Below, in pieces: positions 46,757-64,000 of a stretch of DNA of 64,000 nucleotides. Every line of letters starts with the position of its first letter. The stretch's first letter is position 1. The notes beneath the pieces are model-generated. The model was not told where the DNA came from and ran no database searches. It worked only from the letters and a program-made list of their open reading frames with translations. The position numbers and the translations under genes were made by a program. The stretch comes from Pristionchus mayeri (Eukaryota > Nematoda > Chromadorea > Rhabditida > Neodiplogasteridae): the NCBI GenBank assembly GCA_036245805.1, contig BTRK01000006.1, positions 14,602,365-14,666,364 of the forward strand. Direction: 5' to 3'.

Positions 46757-47986
46757 CAGTACCGGACAAAAGTTTGGCAGCACATTTCAAACCGTCGTAA
46801 CTTCCTTCCATAGTGAGATATTGATTCATTCTTGGGACTGACCGGCAGGTAAACCATATAAGAATATAGCACTATGGCGTACGTAGAAATGCATTCGAAG
46901 CGCTAAAATCAGTGTGCAATCTTCGATTGTAAGGTCGGAAAAAATAATTGTTAGGCCTACCGATTTTTTCTGGCTTACCCCACTTCCTGTGAAGGAAGTG
47001 GAACCAATGTTGTGTAGAATCCACCATCAAACTTGTTGAATGCATTCCGCAATCTCTGGGAAAAGTATGTTGAAAATACCTCGAAATTTTCGTTAAATTT
47101 ATATATCTTCGCTCTCCGTTGAGCTACGGGCCTCAAATTTGGTAGGTAATATACAGTAGTGATGAGCAAATATTGTGCCAAATCTGAGGCAGTTCGGACA
47201 CTCCATTCGAAAAATCGAAAAATTGTGGACCTCTATTTTGACCTATAGTCGGCTTTCAAAATGCGTGTAGTTAAAAGTCTGAATTATTTCCTTGTTGTGG
47301 AGAATCTTTCATTGTTCATGTGTGTGAAGTTGCGAAGTCAGATCTTTCCATTGACGGATTTTAAATTTCATTAAATGAAGAGTGTCAGAGGGTTCGGAAT
47401 GATCAAATGCGGGGAGATATGGACGAGAATCTCTTCTCTCGGCAGAATTTGCAGTCTAATAACTCTGGTTGAATCAAAATTGTGAATAACTTGGCCAGGC
47501 AATATTTTTGGCAAAATTTTGTGCGAATCTGAGAAGGTTCATTTTTGCATCACATCGCATTTCACTCTATCCAGGCCTCTAATTCTCTTCAGTTCACCTA
47601 TCAAATTTGAGGCCCGTAGCTCAATGGAGAACGAAGATATATAAATGTAACGAAAATTTCTAGGTGTTTTCAACATACTTTTCCCAGAGATTGCGAAATG
47701 CAATCAACAAGTTTTATGGTGGATTCTACACAACATTGGTTGTACTTCCTTCACAGGAAGTGGAGTAAGCCAGAAAAAATCGGTAGACCCTACAATTATT
47801 TTTTCCGACCTTTCAATCGAAGATTGCACATTGATTTTAGCGCTTCGAATGCATTTCTACGTACGCCATAGTGCTATATTCTCGTATGGATTACCTACCG
47901 GTCAGTCCCGAGAACGAATCAATATCTCACCAATGAAAGAAGTTACGACGGTTTGAAATTTGCTGGCAAACTTTTGTCCGGTACTG
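46757..47986. mobile_element. TA-flanked fold-back transposon with CAGTACCGGACAAAAGTTTG ends
   Basis: Left TA|CAGTACCGGACAAAAGTTTG, right complement ending CCGGTACTG|TA. Long arms are mirrored (GCACTATGGCGTACGTAGAAATG; CTTCCTGTGAAGGAAGT). Lies 5 bp from the preceding transposon. No transposase recognised. Confidence 0.85.
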
Positions 47987-48737
47987 TACAATCATGATTC
48001 GAGATGGCTATGCATGTTTTCGCATTTGTTGGTTAATGAACACTATCAGAACATTATTACATGGACAAACTCATTTATGAGCACGAGATTTATTTTTCAA
48101 ATTGAATTTCTATGGTTTTATACTTGGATCGGCAAGCACTCGACTATCAGATATAGGATCAATCAGTGACGTGCTTAAGAAGTGTAAATCCAGGATGATA
48201 ATGGAACACATTACCCCGCAATGCTATTATTTTCAAAATGTTTGTGAGGACGCGTGCGGGAATATATTACTAAAGACGGCTATGGCTGTGAGTCAACGGC
48301 AAAAACGCGTTTAGTCAAATATTGCCAAGATTTTTAACTCAAAAATATCAATTCAAAAACATTTCCGGAAATCATTGTGCAGGCTTTAATCGCGACTCTG
48401 GTTCAACTCGTTTCTGGTATCCGCGTCTTCATAATTTCCTCGATGATCAATGCGAGAGTGACAAGCAAAAAATACTTCAAATTCAAATTCAGATTGTTTC
48501 ACTGGTACTGCTTGCCAAGTTTAGTCGTCAAACCTCACCGAATGCTAACACACGGACACGAAAAGTACGATTTTTTTAAAAATTATTTTAAAAAATATAT
48601 TAATAATTTCAAACAACTCAGGAAATGCCCTTCTTCTTCGTTTCGCTCTGCATCTTCATCGCACAATTTCTTAACCTCATCATTATGGTAAATGTGAACA
48701 AATAACGGAATATTCGATGTTCTCATCTCAGGTTCTG

Positions 48738-49272
48738 GGGGGTGACAAAACCGCAACCGACAAAACCGCAACGGAGCGCCGTTCGTTAGGAAGTTGGTCT
48801 AGCTATTTGGGAGTTGTATCATTGTAACAAGTACCCACTACTCTACACCACCCTGTTTAGATCATGCGCCTAGGCGATATTGAGATTTACTCTCCACCCA
48901 CGACCCGGGGGTCATGGTCCAAAATTGTAAATTTGAGTGCAGAATCGTGGTTAGATAAACACCAAATGCAGTAACCAATTGATATTCCAGTACTGCAGTA
49001 ACGCTGTAATCCAGTAACATGATTAACAATCGGTTACGGTATTTGGCGTTTATCTACGCACGATTTTCCACTCAAATTTACAATTTTGGACCATGACCCC
49101 CGGGTCGTGGATGAGAGTAAAACTCATGATCGCCTATGCAGATGATCTAAACAGGGTGGTGTAGAGTAGTGCATACTTGTCACAATGATGCAACTCCCAA
49201 GCAGCTAGATAAAGTTCCCAACGAACGGCGCTCCGTTGCGGTTTTGTCGGTTGCGGTTTTGTCACCCCCCCC
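48738..49272. mobile_element. MITE with 8-bp target duplication at a splice site
   Basis: Inverted ends GGGGGTGACAAAACCGCAAC. Flanked by AGGTTCTG at 48730-48737 and 49273-49280, a perfect 8-bp direct repeat as made by hAT, P or Merlin elements. The repeat is the exon 8 acceptor of G2 plus its first codons (AG|GTTCTG). The arms are mirrored over about 220 bp around a centre near 49005. Confidence 0.9.
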
Positions 49273-49769
49273 AGGTTCTGCTCACAATATATCAATTTTC
49301 CCCTTTTGAAAGTGCTCAACTGGGTGGATTCACTTTCGTTATCATGAACTGGACTTCCACCACATTCTCGATTGGACCCGTCTAGTAAGCTCGCATAACC
49401 TCGAACAATAGTACGTAACAACGATACAATTGTCATTCCATAGTTTGAGATATTTGAAAAAATCGTGCATGTAAATAATAAATTAATATTATTTCACCAT
49501 GCCAGATCTACAAGACAAAAATAGCATGATAACCAATAATACTGAAGTGAGTGGCCTATTAGACAGAGCGTATGATGTATGTAATTATTTTTTTTGGCAT
49601 TTCCAGTTACACGATTCTCCTGCCCGGACCGATCAAACGTTACTACCGCTCAAAACTATCGAATATTCGGATATCATTTGAATTTTCGAGCGCTTCTAAC
49701 AGTCGTGAAATTCGAGTCAGCCGAAGGCGTCAATGTGCAGTAATCAGTATGTCTTCAGTGATTTCATGA

Positions 49770-50986
49770 TAACAATATAGGTTCAGAATTTCTTCTTTAT
49801 TTGTATCATCGTATAGTTTGCATGTACTCCCAATAGGATTATATATCTTAGTCAACTGAATGAGCAAATCGTCGCATCCTGATCGCCTTTTCTGAACCTC
49901 ATCATGATTACATTTAATTGTATATTTACTGATCAACTTCCGGAGTCACAATATCGGAGAAAAAATAATTTAATATCATTAAATTGTAATTCGATAACGA
50001 ACAAACAATGTCTTCAATATCCACACCAATTAATCGTTCATTTCATTTTCACTTTGTGTATGTTGTATCCTTCGCCCTTGGTATCCGGTGTATGGAGGGC
50101 GAGGATGTGAGTGAACTCAAAGGTTTATCAACAATAAATAAATATAACTAAAATATAGAGCGGAGACCGGTCACTATCCGGTGCTAGAGCTAAGCATCAG
50201 AATGAGGAGAGAGGCGGGGGAGAGCCTCTCTCGAGAAGCAAGAGAGCGCGCGTGATGAGGAGAGAAAGAGAGCGCGCGGGAAAACGTGAATTGACACGTA
50301 AACAAAAGGTTGAGAGGGAGGACTTACAGTAATGGGAAATGTGGCGAGCTACTTAATCGAAAATTGACTTATTTGTGTATAGGAAATATTCTAATTAGGG
50401 AAATTAGCTATTACGATAATTCCTATACAACAGTGTCTTTTTTTCGAAGATCCCACAATAGCTCGGTACAAAAACGAACATTCAAATAATGACGTCAAAT
50501 TGAAAAAGTGCTAAATCCCCAAAAACAAAACATCTGCCCATCGTGGGAGTAACGAGAAATTGTGTTTCTCAGGTATTCCGAACAAGTAACATGAGATTGC
50601 TTCTACTGCAGAATATAATTGAATATATTTTGTTTGTACAGTTTTACCTCTAGTTTTATAAACATTTGATCTCCTAATGTTGCAAGCAAGTCATTTTGAC
50701 TGAAATTCGTAGTAGCACTTTTCGGAGGGGGATAATTTGAAATCAATTTACCCCGTAAACAAACCAACAATTTGTCTTTCCTGCCGTGTGGTTTTCAGAT
50801 GAAATGATGAATTTCTTTCCACTTCCTCTTGCTACGGTGCCAGTTAGCACTTCTTACTGTACTTTTTACATTGTGGAATATGATGGATCGTGATTAGGGC
50901 GTTATTTAGAATTCAGTTCTTACTTGTATTTGTTGGCCGAAATATTCTCGGGAATTTCATATTTTTTCAGCATATCAGAGTGTTGC
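49770..50986. other. Intergenic between G2 and G3
   Basis: No gene. Purine-rich AGAGAG tract at about 50195-50280. The segment about 50665-50800 resembles 45480-45600 upstream of G2. Confidence 0.35.
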
Positions 50987-57621
<6,635 letters not shown>

Positions 57622-58215
57622 AATAGCAATCGTATCTGAATCGCACATAATTTCCAAGTATTTGTTTGCATCACTGGACATATTATATAGTTTTCTGAAT
57701 AGTTATTACTCAATGTCTTATTACTCAATGATGATGAACATTTTTGGTATGTCTGACAGATCTGAAGTAACTGCAAGATCAATGGCTCGACAGTACCGTA
57801 AAATATGAAGAGCGGAAATTTACCTCGTACAACCACTATCTCGTGAGAGGAGAAACCGGAAATGTCGATGCCTGCAATTAGATACGAGGAAAAGATTTTG
57901 GACACATTGTAAGCACATCTAAAGCATGTCAATTCATGGTTCTCATGTTCATATGGCACTAAGTCGGATGAGAACTATGACGTCATGCCGCCTTTGATAC
58001 ATCCTAGTGCAGTAAATACCACTAGTTTTCATCAAGTTTGAATATTGTATATGGTTTCATGCATATCCGAATACATACTTCGTTCCCCACTAATCTGCGC
58101 AAAGAGTTGCTCCTTCGCCGTCGCATTCGCTCTAAAATTTCACAAAAGGAGGAGTCTAAGAGGAAACATGGCCTCTTTCATCAATTCCTTCCGATGAAAA
58201 TACAGCGAAGATATA
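57622..58215. other. Intergenic, nothing recognised
   Basis: An 83-aa plus-strand frame at 58038-58289 runs into the next fold-back and is not supported. Confidence 0.3.
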
Positions 58216-59166
58216 CAGTATCGATCATAAGTCATCGTCCAAAACTTCCGAGCTCTGTAATTTTTGAACCAGATGTAGGCTCAGGCTAAACAATTAAATT
58301 TAGATACGAAGTTCATCGGGGAATAAGGTGAGCTTATTGAGACCTCTTCAAACTTTATAGATCTTGCATAGTGATGACGCAATCACAGAACACTTTTTTG
58401 AAATGGATTATTTCCTCGGAGAAATTTCCCGTGCTTACCGAATTTTCTGAGGGTTGATAGGTATCATATTACTACTCAGAAAACAACAAGTTGCTGCGAC
58501 TTCGCGCCTTTTGCTGCAGACGCTGCAAGTTGGAGGCTGCAAATTTATAACTCAGCTTCTAGAGAAGCTAGAGACTAAAATGATCATCATTGCAACCCTA
58601 GATGATCCTGAAAGTTTGGTATTGATCGCACATCATTTGCCTTCATGGCACGAAAAAGTCACTTTTTTTGGATGGCCCAACTTTGGCCAATTCGTCCTTG
58701 AGACGGTAAGTGGCCAAATTTGGGCAATCCAAAAAAACTAACTTTTTCGTGCCATGAAGGCAAATGATGTGCGATCAATACCAAACTTTCAGGATCATCT
58801 AAGCTAATGTTAAAGATCATTTTCCTGTGCACGAGTCTCAAGCTTCTATAGAATCTGAGATATAAATTTGCAGCCTCCAACTTGCAGCGTCTGCAGCAAA
58901 AAGGCGCGAAGTCGCAGCAACTTGAATATTGTTTTCTGAGTAGTCATATGACACTTCTCAACCCTCAGAAAGTTCGGTAAGCACGGAAAATTTCTCCGAG
59001 GAAATAATCCATTTCAAAAAAGTGTACCGTGATTGCGTCATCACTATGCAAGATCTAGAAATATTGAAGAGGTCTCAATAATCTCACCTTATTCCACGAT
59101 GAATTTCGTATCTACATTTAAATGTTCACCTTGATCGTTTTGGACGATGACTTATGATTGATACTG
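58216..59166. mobile_element. TA-flanked fold-back transposon, 0.95 kb
   Basis: Left TA|CAGTATCGATCATAAGTCAT, right complement ending GATACTG|TA. Mirrored arms include TGATGACGCAATCAC and GTTGCTGCGACTTCGCGCC; the centre is near 58700. Shares TGATGACGCAATCA, AACTCAGCTYCTAGA and GGCA(T/C)GAAAAA blocks with 9334-10664. Confidence 0.85.
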
Positions 59167-59889
59167 TATGTAACCCACACGTGCATTTCTATCGCAGATG
59201 CGTATCTTTCGAACAATCGGGCATGTGCTGATGAAATCAAAGTGAAATGTGCGTCTCAGTTTCTTGAGCCAAAGGCAAAAACGAAGGAGATGGACGGGAA
59301 AGTTGCGAAGAGAAGAGCAGATGCTCAGGTCAGAGACTAGGGATGACTTCGCAAAAAATGGCTCTCTCTTTCTTTGTGATATCTAGCCGATCAGGCTTGA
59401 GAGAGAGAACGTAGATTGAAGAGTGTCATTTCTAGCGATGCCATCCTTAGTTCAGGCCAGAGCTCATTCTCGTCAGTCAGGCGCTATGTTACATCTTCAC
59501 CCCGGGGTCTAAGATTCGATGCTGCATCTCTTTATTATAAAAACTGGTTCCCGCCTCGTTCGACGATTCCAGTTGATCTTCACTAGTATACCCACCTGCG
59601 TCAAGATACTTTAGTTGGTCTCAGATTGTAGATTCAAAATCAACTCTCATATTGCCCCATCTTTATCATTTTGTTATCATACCCCCTCAGATCTTCTCTT
59701 TTCATCACCCTTCCCGCAAATTTCTGCCGATGTAAAAGCACGAGTTTCCACAGAGAAATATGGTCCCTATCACTAAGCCACTAGTGCAAGGCTGTGAAGT
59801 AGATATGGCAAGCCAAGACAAGGCGTACGAATTACTTTTGTTATTGTGCGCAGCAGATTCGCTATCAAATACCTGATTTCGTTTTGAGA
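59167..59889. other. Upstream region of secreted-protein gene
   Basis: No gene recognised. Contains AG-rich tracts but no clear promoter motif. Confidence 0.3.
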
Positions 59890-62800
59890 ATGCGCACTGA
59901 TCTTCTACTTCTCTCAATCGTCGGTCTCTCCCTCTCCGCCCCGATCGGCAGCCAGGCCGACTATGAGGCTTCCGTGAGGCAAGAAAAACGCTATTAGACG
60001 AATTTAGACAATTTTCATAATTACACGTTCTTGGTTACTAAAAGTACATATTTTTTTGCACAACAGGAAGTTCTTTGGCGCGGTGATGGCGTTCTACCGA
60101 CAGGGCGATTTCGGAGATGGTGGGGTTTCCTTTTAAATATCAGGTTGTAACATAAGTTTTGTCGCATTTCGGAGGTTCACAATATTTCCATCAAGGATAC
60201 TTCTCAAACATTATCAATGCCTGACCTCCTAGTATATGTTTGGGGTGTTCATGCACATTCAAACCATAGGGTAGAGCTGAACTGCGCACGCTGGCTATGC
60301 GAAAAATATTAATATTAACTGATTTAAATTTGGTGCAGATTTTATTAATTCGTTTGATCGGGTGCTAGTTCGCAGAGATGAATAATGAACCAAACTTCTA
60401 CAGCATGGTGATATACCCCGTCAATGCTCTTTCAAAATATACGCCAGATATGGTGCTATGTTGAGCGGAATCAAAGATATACTTCACTGAGTGTAAGGTT
60501 AGCCGCTGATTCGTAGCCAACTTGACCAACTCTTCTGAATCCAGAATTGCAACAACAGTGACTAACATAAGTGCGTTCAATTACCACTCATGGAGGTATA
60601 ATTTATCATTAAACAAGTGAGAGAAAGAACACTCCACTTGTGGGAAATTTGAATTTTTATTAATTCAATTCGCGCACAATTTTACCAAAATTTGCAAGTT
60701 TAGGTGTTTCGAATTAAAGATTGTCATTCAAAAGCTATTTATTTCCAAACTTATCCCAAGTAGGTACTAGTAAGGGAAGGGTTTATGGTTCGGATGGACA
60801 CAACAAATCAGATATTGAACATGTGTGCGAGGTAGGAATATGAACAAAGTGCCGATTTCAGTAGTTTAATTTACATACCATCGTTCTGAATGGAGCCACT
60901 TATCTCAACAGAACCCAATCTACCCCAAACTTTGTCTGCACACTGACCACTTTGGGTGAACTATATTCCACCACTATTTGGATCTGGATATCTACTGAGA
61001 AGAAAATTCGGCTTGCGAAAGTTTTCGCGACCGTCACCAACCATCCACATTATACAAACTCGTCTACATTTCTAGAACGATTTTCGTTTGTCATTATCCG
61101 TGAGTGGTTCAAAATTATGCACATATGTAGTACTTTACGCAAATCACACAAAATCGGCATAATTTATCCTTTTCAAGAAGAACTGATGCGTGAAAATGAT
61201 TTCTAATCCTTATCTCAGTACAACTTTGTCTGACTAATGTGCCTCCTCAACTGCCTTGACAGGACTGAAGTAAAGCGCGTAAGAAAGAGTACGAAGGCCC
61301 TCACTGATGATGAATAACGAAATTGAGATTAAATTAATTCGAAGAATTTCTGAGGTTAAAATGCATGAGATTGGACGCGACAAAACTTATGTTACAACCT
61401 GATAAATTACAAGATACTGCGTGTTTGCTTACTTTGCATCATGTAATTTCAAATAATGCTACGTTATTGGTCGACCTTTCTAGTGAAATTATCTTGAACA
61501 TTCGCTCGAACACTTCTGAAACCCCCACATCTTAATTTATCATATATGTAGGCTTTGCTATTCTTCGCATCACTTCGCTAACACTTCGCTATAATTACAG
61601 TCTTCGACCTGGTCCTCGGCAAGTGGGAAGAATTCTTTCCCGATCTCATCAGCAACGACGATGAAAAGATTCTGAAGAAGGAATTCCTCGATCACTACAC
61701 CAGGAACCCGATGGTAAAATACCCGAAACCCGATGGTACGGTAACTAACAAGAGTGAAACGCGCAAATCACACAATCCTGGTCAATGTTCATATGCAATC
61801 AATAATTATTGGTTCATTTTTTTGGAATAGGGTAAAAGCCAGCATACGGTACGTCGTTATTTCATTCGGTCTAAGTAAACTTGCTGGGAGCTTTCGAAAA
61901 CATTAAAACAATGCTATTACTCTTTATAGATTTGCATTGAACTCCCTCCCGAATCGAAGCAGCGCATCCAGATTCTCTTCTCAGCCAAGTAAAAACACAT
62001 GGCATTCAAGTACTCGATTACTACTTCTCAGGTACCTGCTTCTGAACAACGATGCTCGTCGCTTCATGAAGGAGGTTAGTGACATGTTCACATGATTACA
62101 CAAGATGCATCAATAATGTATTGTCTAATTGCCACAAACAAACGTGTTCGCATGGGTTGTGCGAAACAATTTACGGTCTCTTCCTTCCACATACTCTCTC
62201 GCACTGCGAGAGCGGATAGAGAGTGCGGAATGAAGAGACCGTAAAATTTCCAGGTATGCACTAGTGATGATCATTCGATGCGAGGTTACGATTGTACAAT
62301 CCTTTTTCGAATGATTTCGTGGAATGAGCAGGGATCGCTACATCCCATCAAATTGCCAACCCTAGTAATTAATGCAGGCCAACGAGAAGATGCAGCAAAG
62401 CCTCATTCAGCCAAAAATCGGAAACTTCACGCCTGCTGTGAGTTTCCTATTTTCTTTCCAAGTACGAGCTGTCTTGTTCAAAAGCGCATGACATGTGTTA
62501 AAAGACCAATATTTGGATCGCATTTTAAAGTGTACAACGATAAATCACCGCAGTTCGTCGAGTTCCGCACCCGATACGAGACTCTCAGTGCTGATGCCAA
62601 GGTGACGACTAGCTGGCTATTTGCAAACATTACAATATTTCGTCAGGGTAGAGAGCATATTACTCGCCTTTGAATTCTCCTTTGCAGACCTCTCTCGCGA
62701 GGCAGTTCCCTTTCTTCACCAAGCTGGACGAGCTTCAGGCCATGATCGCTGTTGGTTGCATTATTATTAGATGTTTCTTCGAAATTGTCGATCCGATCCT

Positions 62801-62946
62801 CCATATAAGAAACATATGCCGAATCATAAACAGCAATCGCTAAATGCATGTTTTAGGTGACCGACGACATCATCGTCCACACGATCGCCCTATGCCGGAA
62901 CTTCCCCGGGCTCAAGGATTGCGACGATCTTCTGCGACTTGCATAG
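59890..62946 (+). CDS. Secreted alpha-helical nematode protein (205 aa)
   Basis: Nine exons: 59890-59978, 60067-60119, 61601-61713, 61930-61988, 62032-62074, 62378-62437, 62554-62601, 62688-62750, 62857-62946; 618 nt in frame. Signal peptide MRTDLLLLSIVGLSLSAPIG. Mature part is rich in amphipathic helix-like segments (FGAVMAFYRQGDF, LGKWEEFFPDL, YLLLNNDARRFMKEAN, RYETLSADAK, KLDELQAMIA) with two Cys near the end (ALCRNFPGLKDCDD). It has the feel of small secreted helical nematode proteins such as fatty-acid/retinoid-binding or SXP/RAL-2 types, but I could not match either; treat the function as unknown. Intron 1 has a GC donor (GAG|GCAAGA); the GT alternative 5 bp upstream breaks the frame. 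Intron 2 is 1.48 kb. Confidence 0.7.
62166..62250. repeat. Intronic hairpin in the secreted-protein gene
   Basis: TTTACGGTCTCTTCCTTCC pairs with GGAATGAAGAGACCGTAAA, and ACTCTCTCGC-type inner repeats extend the stem. Confidence 0.6.
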
Positions 62947-64000
62947 ATAATCAACCATCCAACAACATGCCACAGTATCGTCTCCGAGACTGCTCACTTA
63001 TGTCAATAGTTCTTTTGTAATAGCACAGTAACTTTACCACAACTTTACCACGCGTCCGATAAAGTATGACAGCTCCCGAATGGATATTGTTCATGTGATG
63101 AAGGAGAAGGTGAAGAACGCTGGATCCGTTGTAATTTTCAGGGACTCTCGAAAGATAGAAAACAAGTGGAAAAGGGAAGAGAAATGACACCTATGACTCA
63201 CTCACTGTCTTTGCGGAAAAGTTCCTCCTTTTTTAGAGAATTCAGATGGTGAGGAAAGAGTCCAAAGCCGACTCACACACATACACTGACAAACACGGTA
63301 ATGGGGAGATTGGTGAAACCTACCGACACATACGACCTATACGACACATATGAACCTTATTCAACTGCCTTCGCTGTCACTACTTACACGAAAAGATTAC
63401 ATTATCGATGTTGTCCGTGGTGCAGTGTGTTAGTCGTCCTAAACAACTATTCTGAAGTCAAGAATCTTTTGCGACCGGTACGACAAATATTCCATAATGA
63501 TCAATCCGCCTTCATGTCAACACAAATATTGCACTCGAGATAACATGGTGAGAGCAAAACATGGAGGTAAAACAGTCTTTGGCCTCCGCTTCATATCGAG
63601 CACGAATATGGTGAACATTTTGTGAATTGTATGCTTGTTCTTCCCCTTCTTCCGTTAGAGTTTCTTCCTATGCTTGAGAGGGGGGAAGGCAATGGCAAAT
63701 CGCATTAATCATTGTGCATGACGCCTTCTAGATGTAAGGAGATTGAATCATATAATTGCTTTCCCGGATGCTGCTTAAATGAGCACTGCTTCCCTTGTTC
63801 TCGGCATAGCCCTTTTTTCCTTCTAACATGACATTTCACTTAGCTCGTACAGTATAATTTTAAGAGAAAAGGGGTAGCCAATTTTATCTCAGGAATTTAT
63901 CTGATTGCTAACGTAACTCACGCATAATTTATCGTACCCGGATTTGGTTATTGGAAGAGTAACATATAATCAGTTATCCCCAACTGTTCGCGAATATTCC
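62947..64000. other. Right-edge stretch, no gene recognised
   Basis: No exon with family signature or consistent splice pattern on either strand up to the end of the window. Confidence 0.3.

Larger units (their letters stand above)
45715..49769 (+). pseudogene. Srg-like 7TM chemoreceptor G2, deleted and transposon-split
   Basis: Exons by homology to G1/G3: 45715 (or after TTTTTCAG at 45728) to 45885, 48050-48150, 48194-48287, 48383-48564 region, 48622-48687, 49275-49384, 49607-49769. The exon at 48194-48287 runs from CYYFQNVC (start of TM3) straight into EDACGNILLKTAMA, which belongs to the exon after TM4; TM3, the DRF motif and TM4 are gone, though in frame. The donor at 48151 reads AT instead of GT. 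Intron 1 holds two transposons and intron 7 a third. It cannot make a 7TM receptor. Confidence 0.75.

Noticed and set aside
59890..62946. Firm assignment to FAR or SXP/RAL-2 proteins
   Set aside because: Only size, secretion and helical character agree; no diagnostic motif could be read.

Overview
The window looks like nematode nuclear DNA. The genes have many small exons, introns of about 40-100 bp that end in TTTCAG, and several start codons that lie just after a TTTCAG-type acceptor, as expected for spliced-leader trans-splicing. Families of serpentine (Srg-like) receptors, F-box-like genes and single-finger zinc-finger exons, with very many fold-back transposons, suggest a diplogastrid such as Pristionchus. 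That species-level guess is inference.

Layout. (1) 230-339, minus: one carboxylesterase exon at the window edge. (2) 1.1-8.2 kb, minus: two tandem paralogous C2H2 zinc-finger genes built from one-finger exons. The downstream copy lost its 3' half. The full-length copy carries a stop codon, two frame breaks and a lost splice acceptor. (3) 9.3-10.7 kb: a TA-flanked fold-back transposon. (4) 11.8-22.3 kb, plus: three F-box-like paralogues (F1-F3) with relic pieces, interrupted by a 3.5 kb CR1/Jockey-like retrotransposon (minus) lying against a broken unknown gene. (5) 22.8-27.0 kb, minus: an 11-exon casein kinase 1 gene whose exons all join in frame (314 aa). (6) 27-32.3 kb: no convincing gene; a 5'-truncated copy of the same retrotransposon. 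(7) 32.4-35.9 kb, plus: a 16-exon UNC-93-like transporter (468 aa). (8) 36.5-38.5 kb, plus: an intact F-box-like gene (F4) and a copy of its promoter plus exon 1 (F5). (9) 39.1-39.5 kb, plus: a small secreted Gly/Pro-rich protein. (10) 42.2-57.6 kb, plus: three tandem Srg-like 7TM chemoreceptor genes. G1 is compact and intact. G2 is broken by an in-frame deletion and transposons. G3 has good coding exons spread over 6.6 kb by transposon-filled introns. (11) 59.9-62.9 kb, plus: a secreted helical protein (205 aa) with a GC-AG first intron.

The window is not an operon-like system. Its theme is lineage-specific gene families under rapid duplication and decay, with near-palindromic DNA transposons sitting in introns, at one exact splice site and beside truncated gene ends. 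At least ten fold-back elements are visible. Coordinates of exons given without 'about' were checked by reading frame across each splice junction; no RNA evidence was available.
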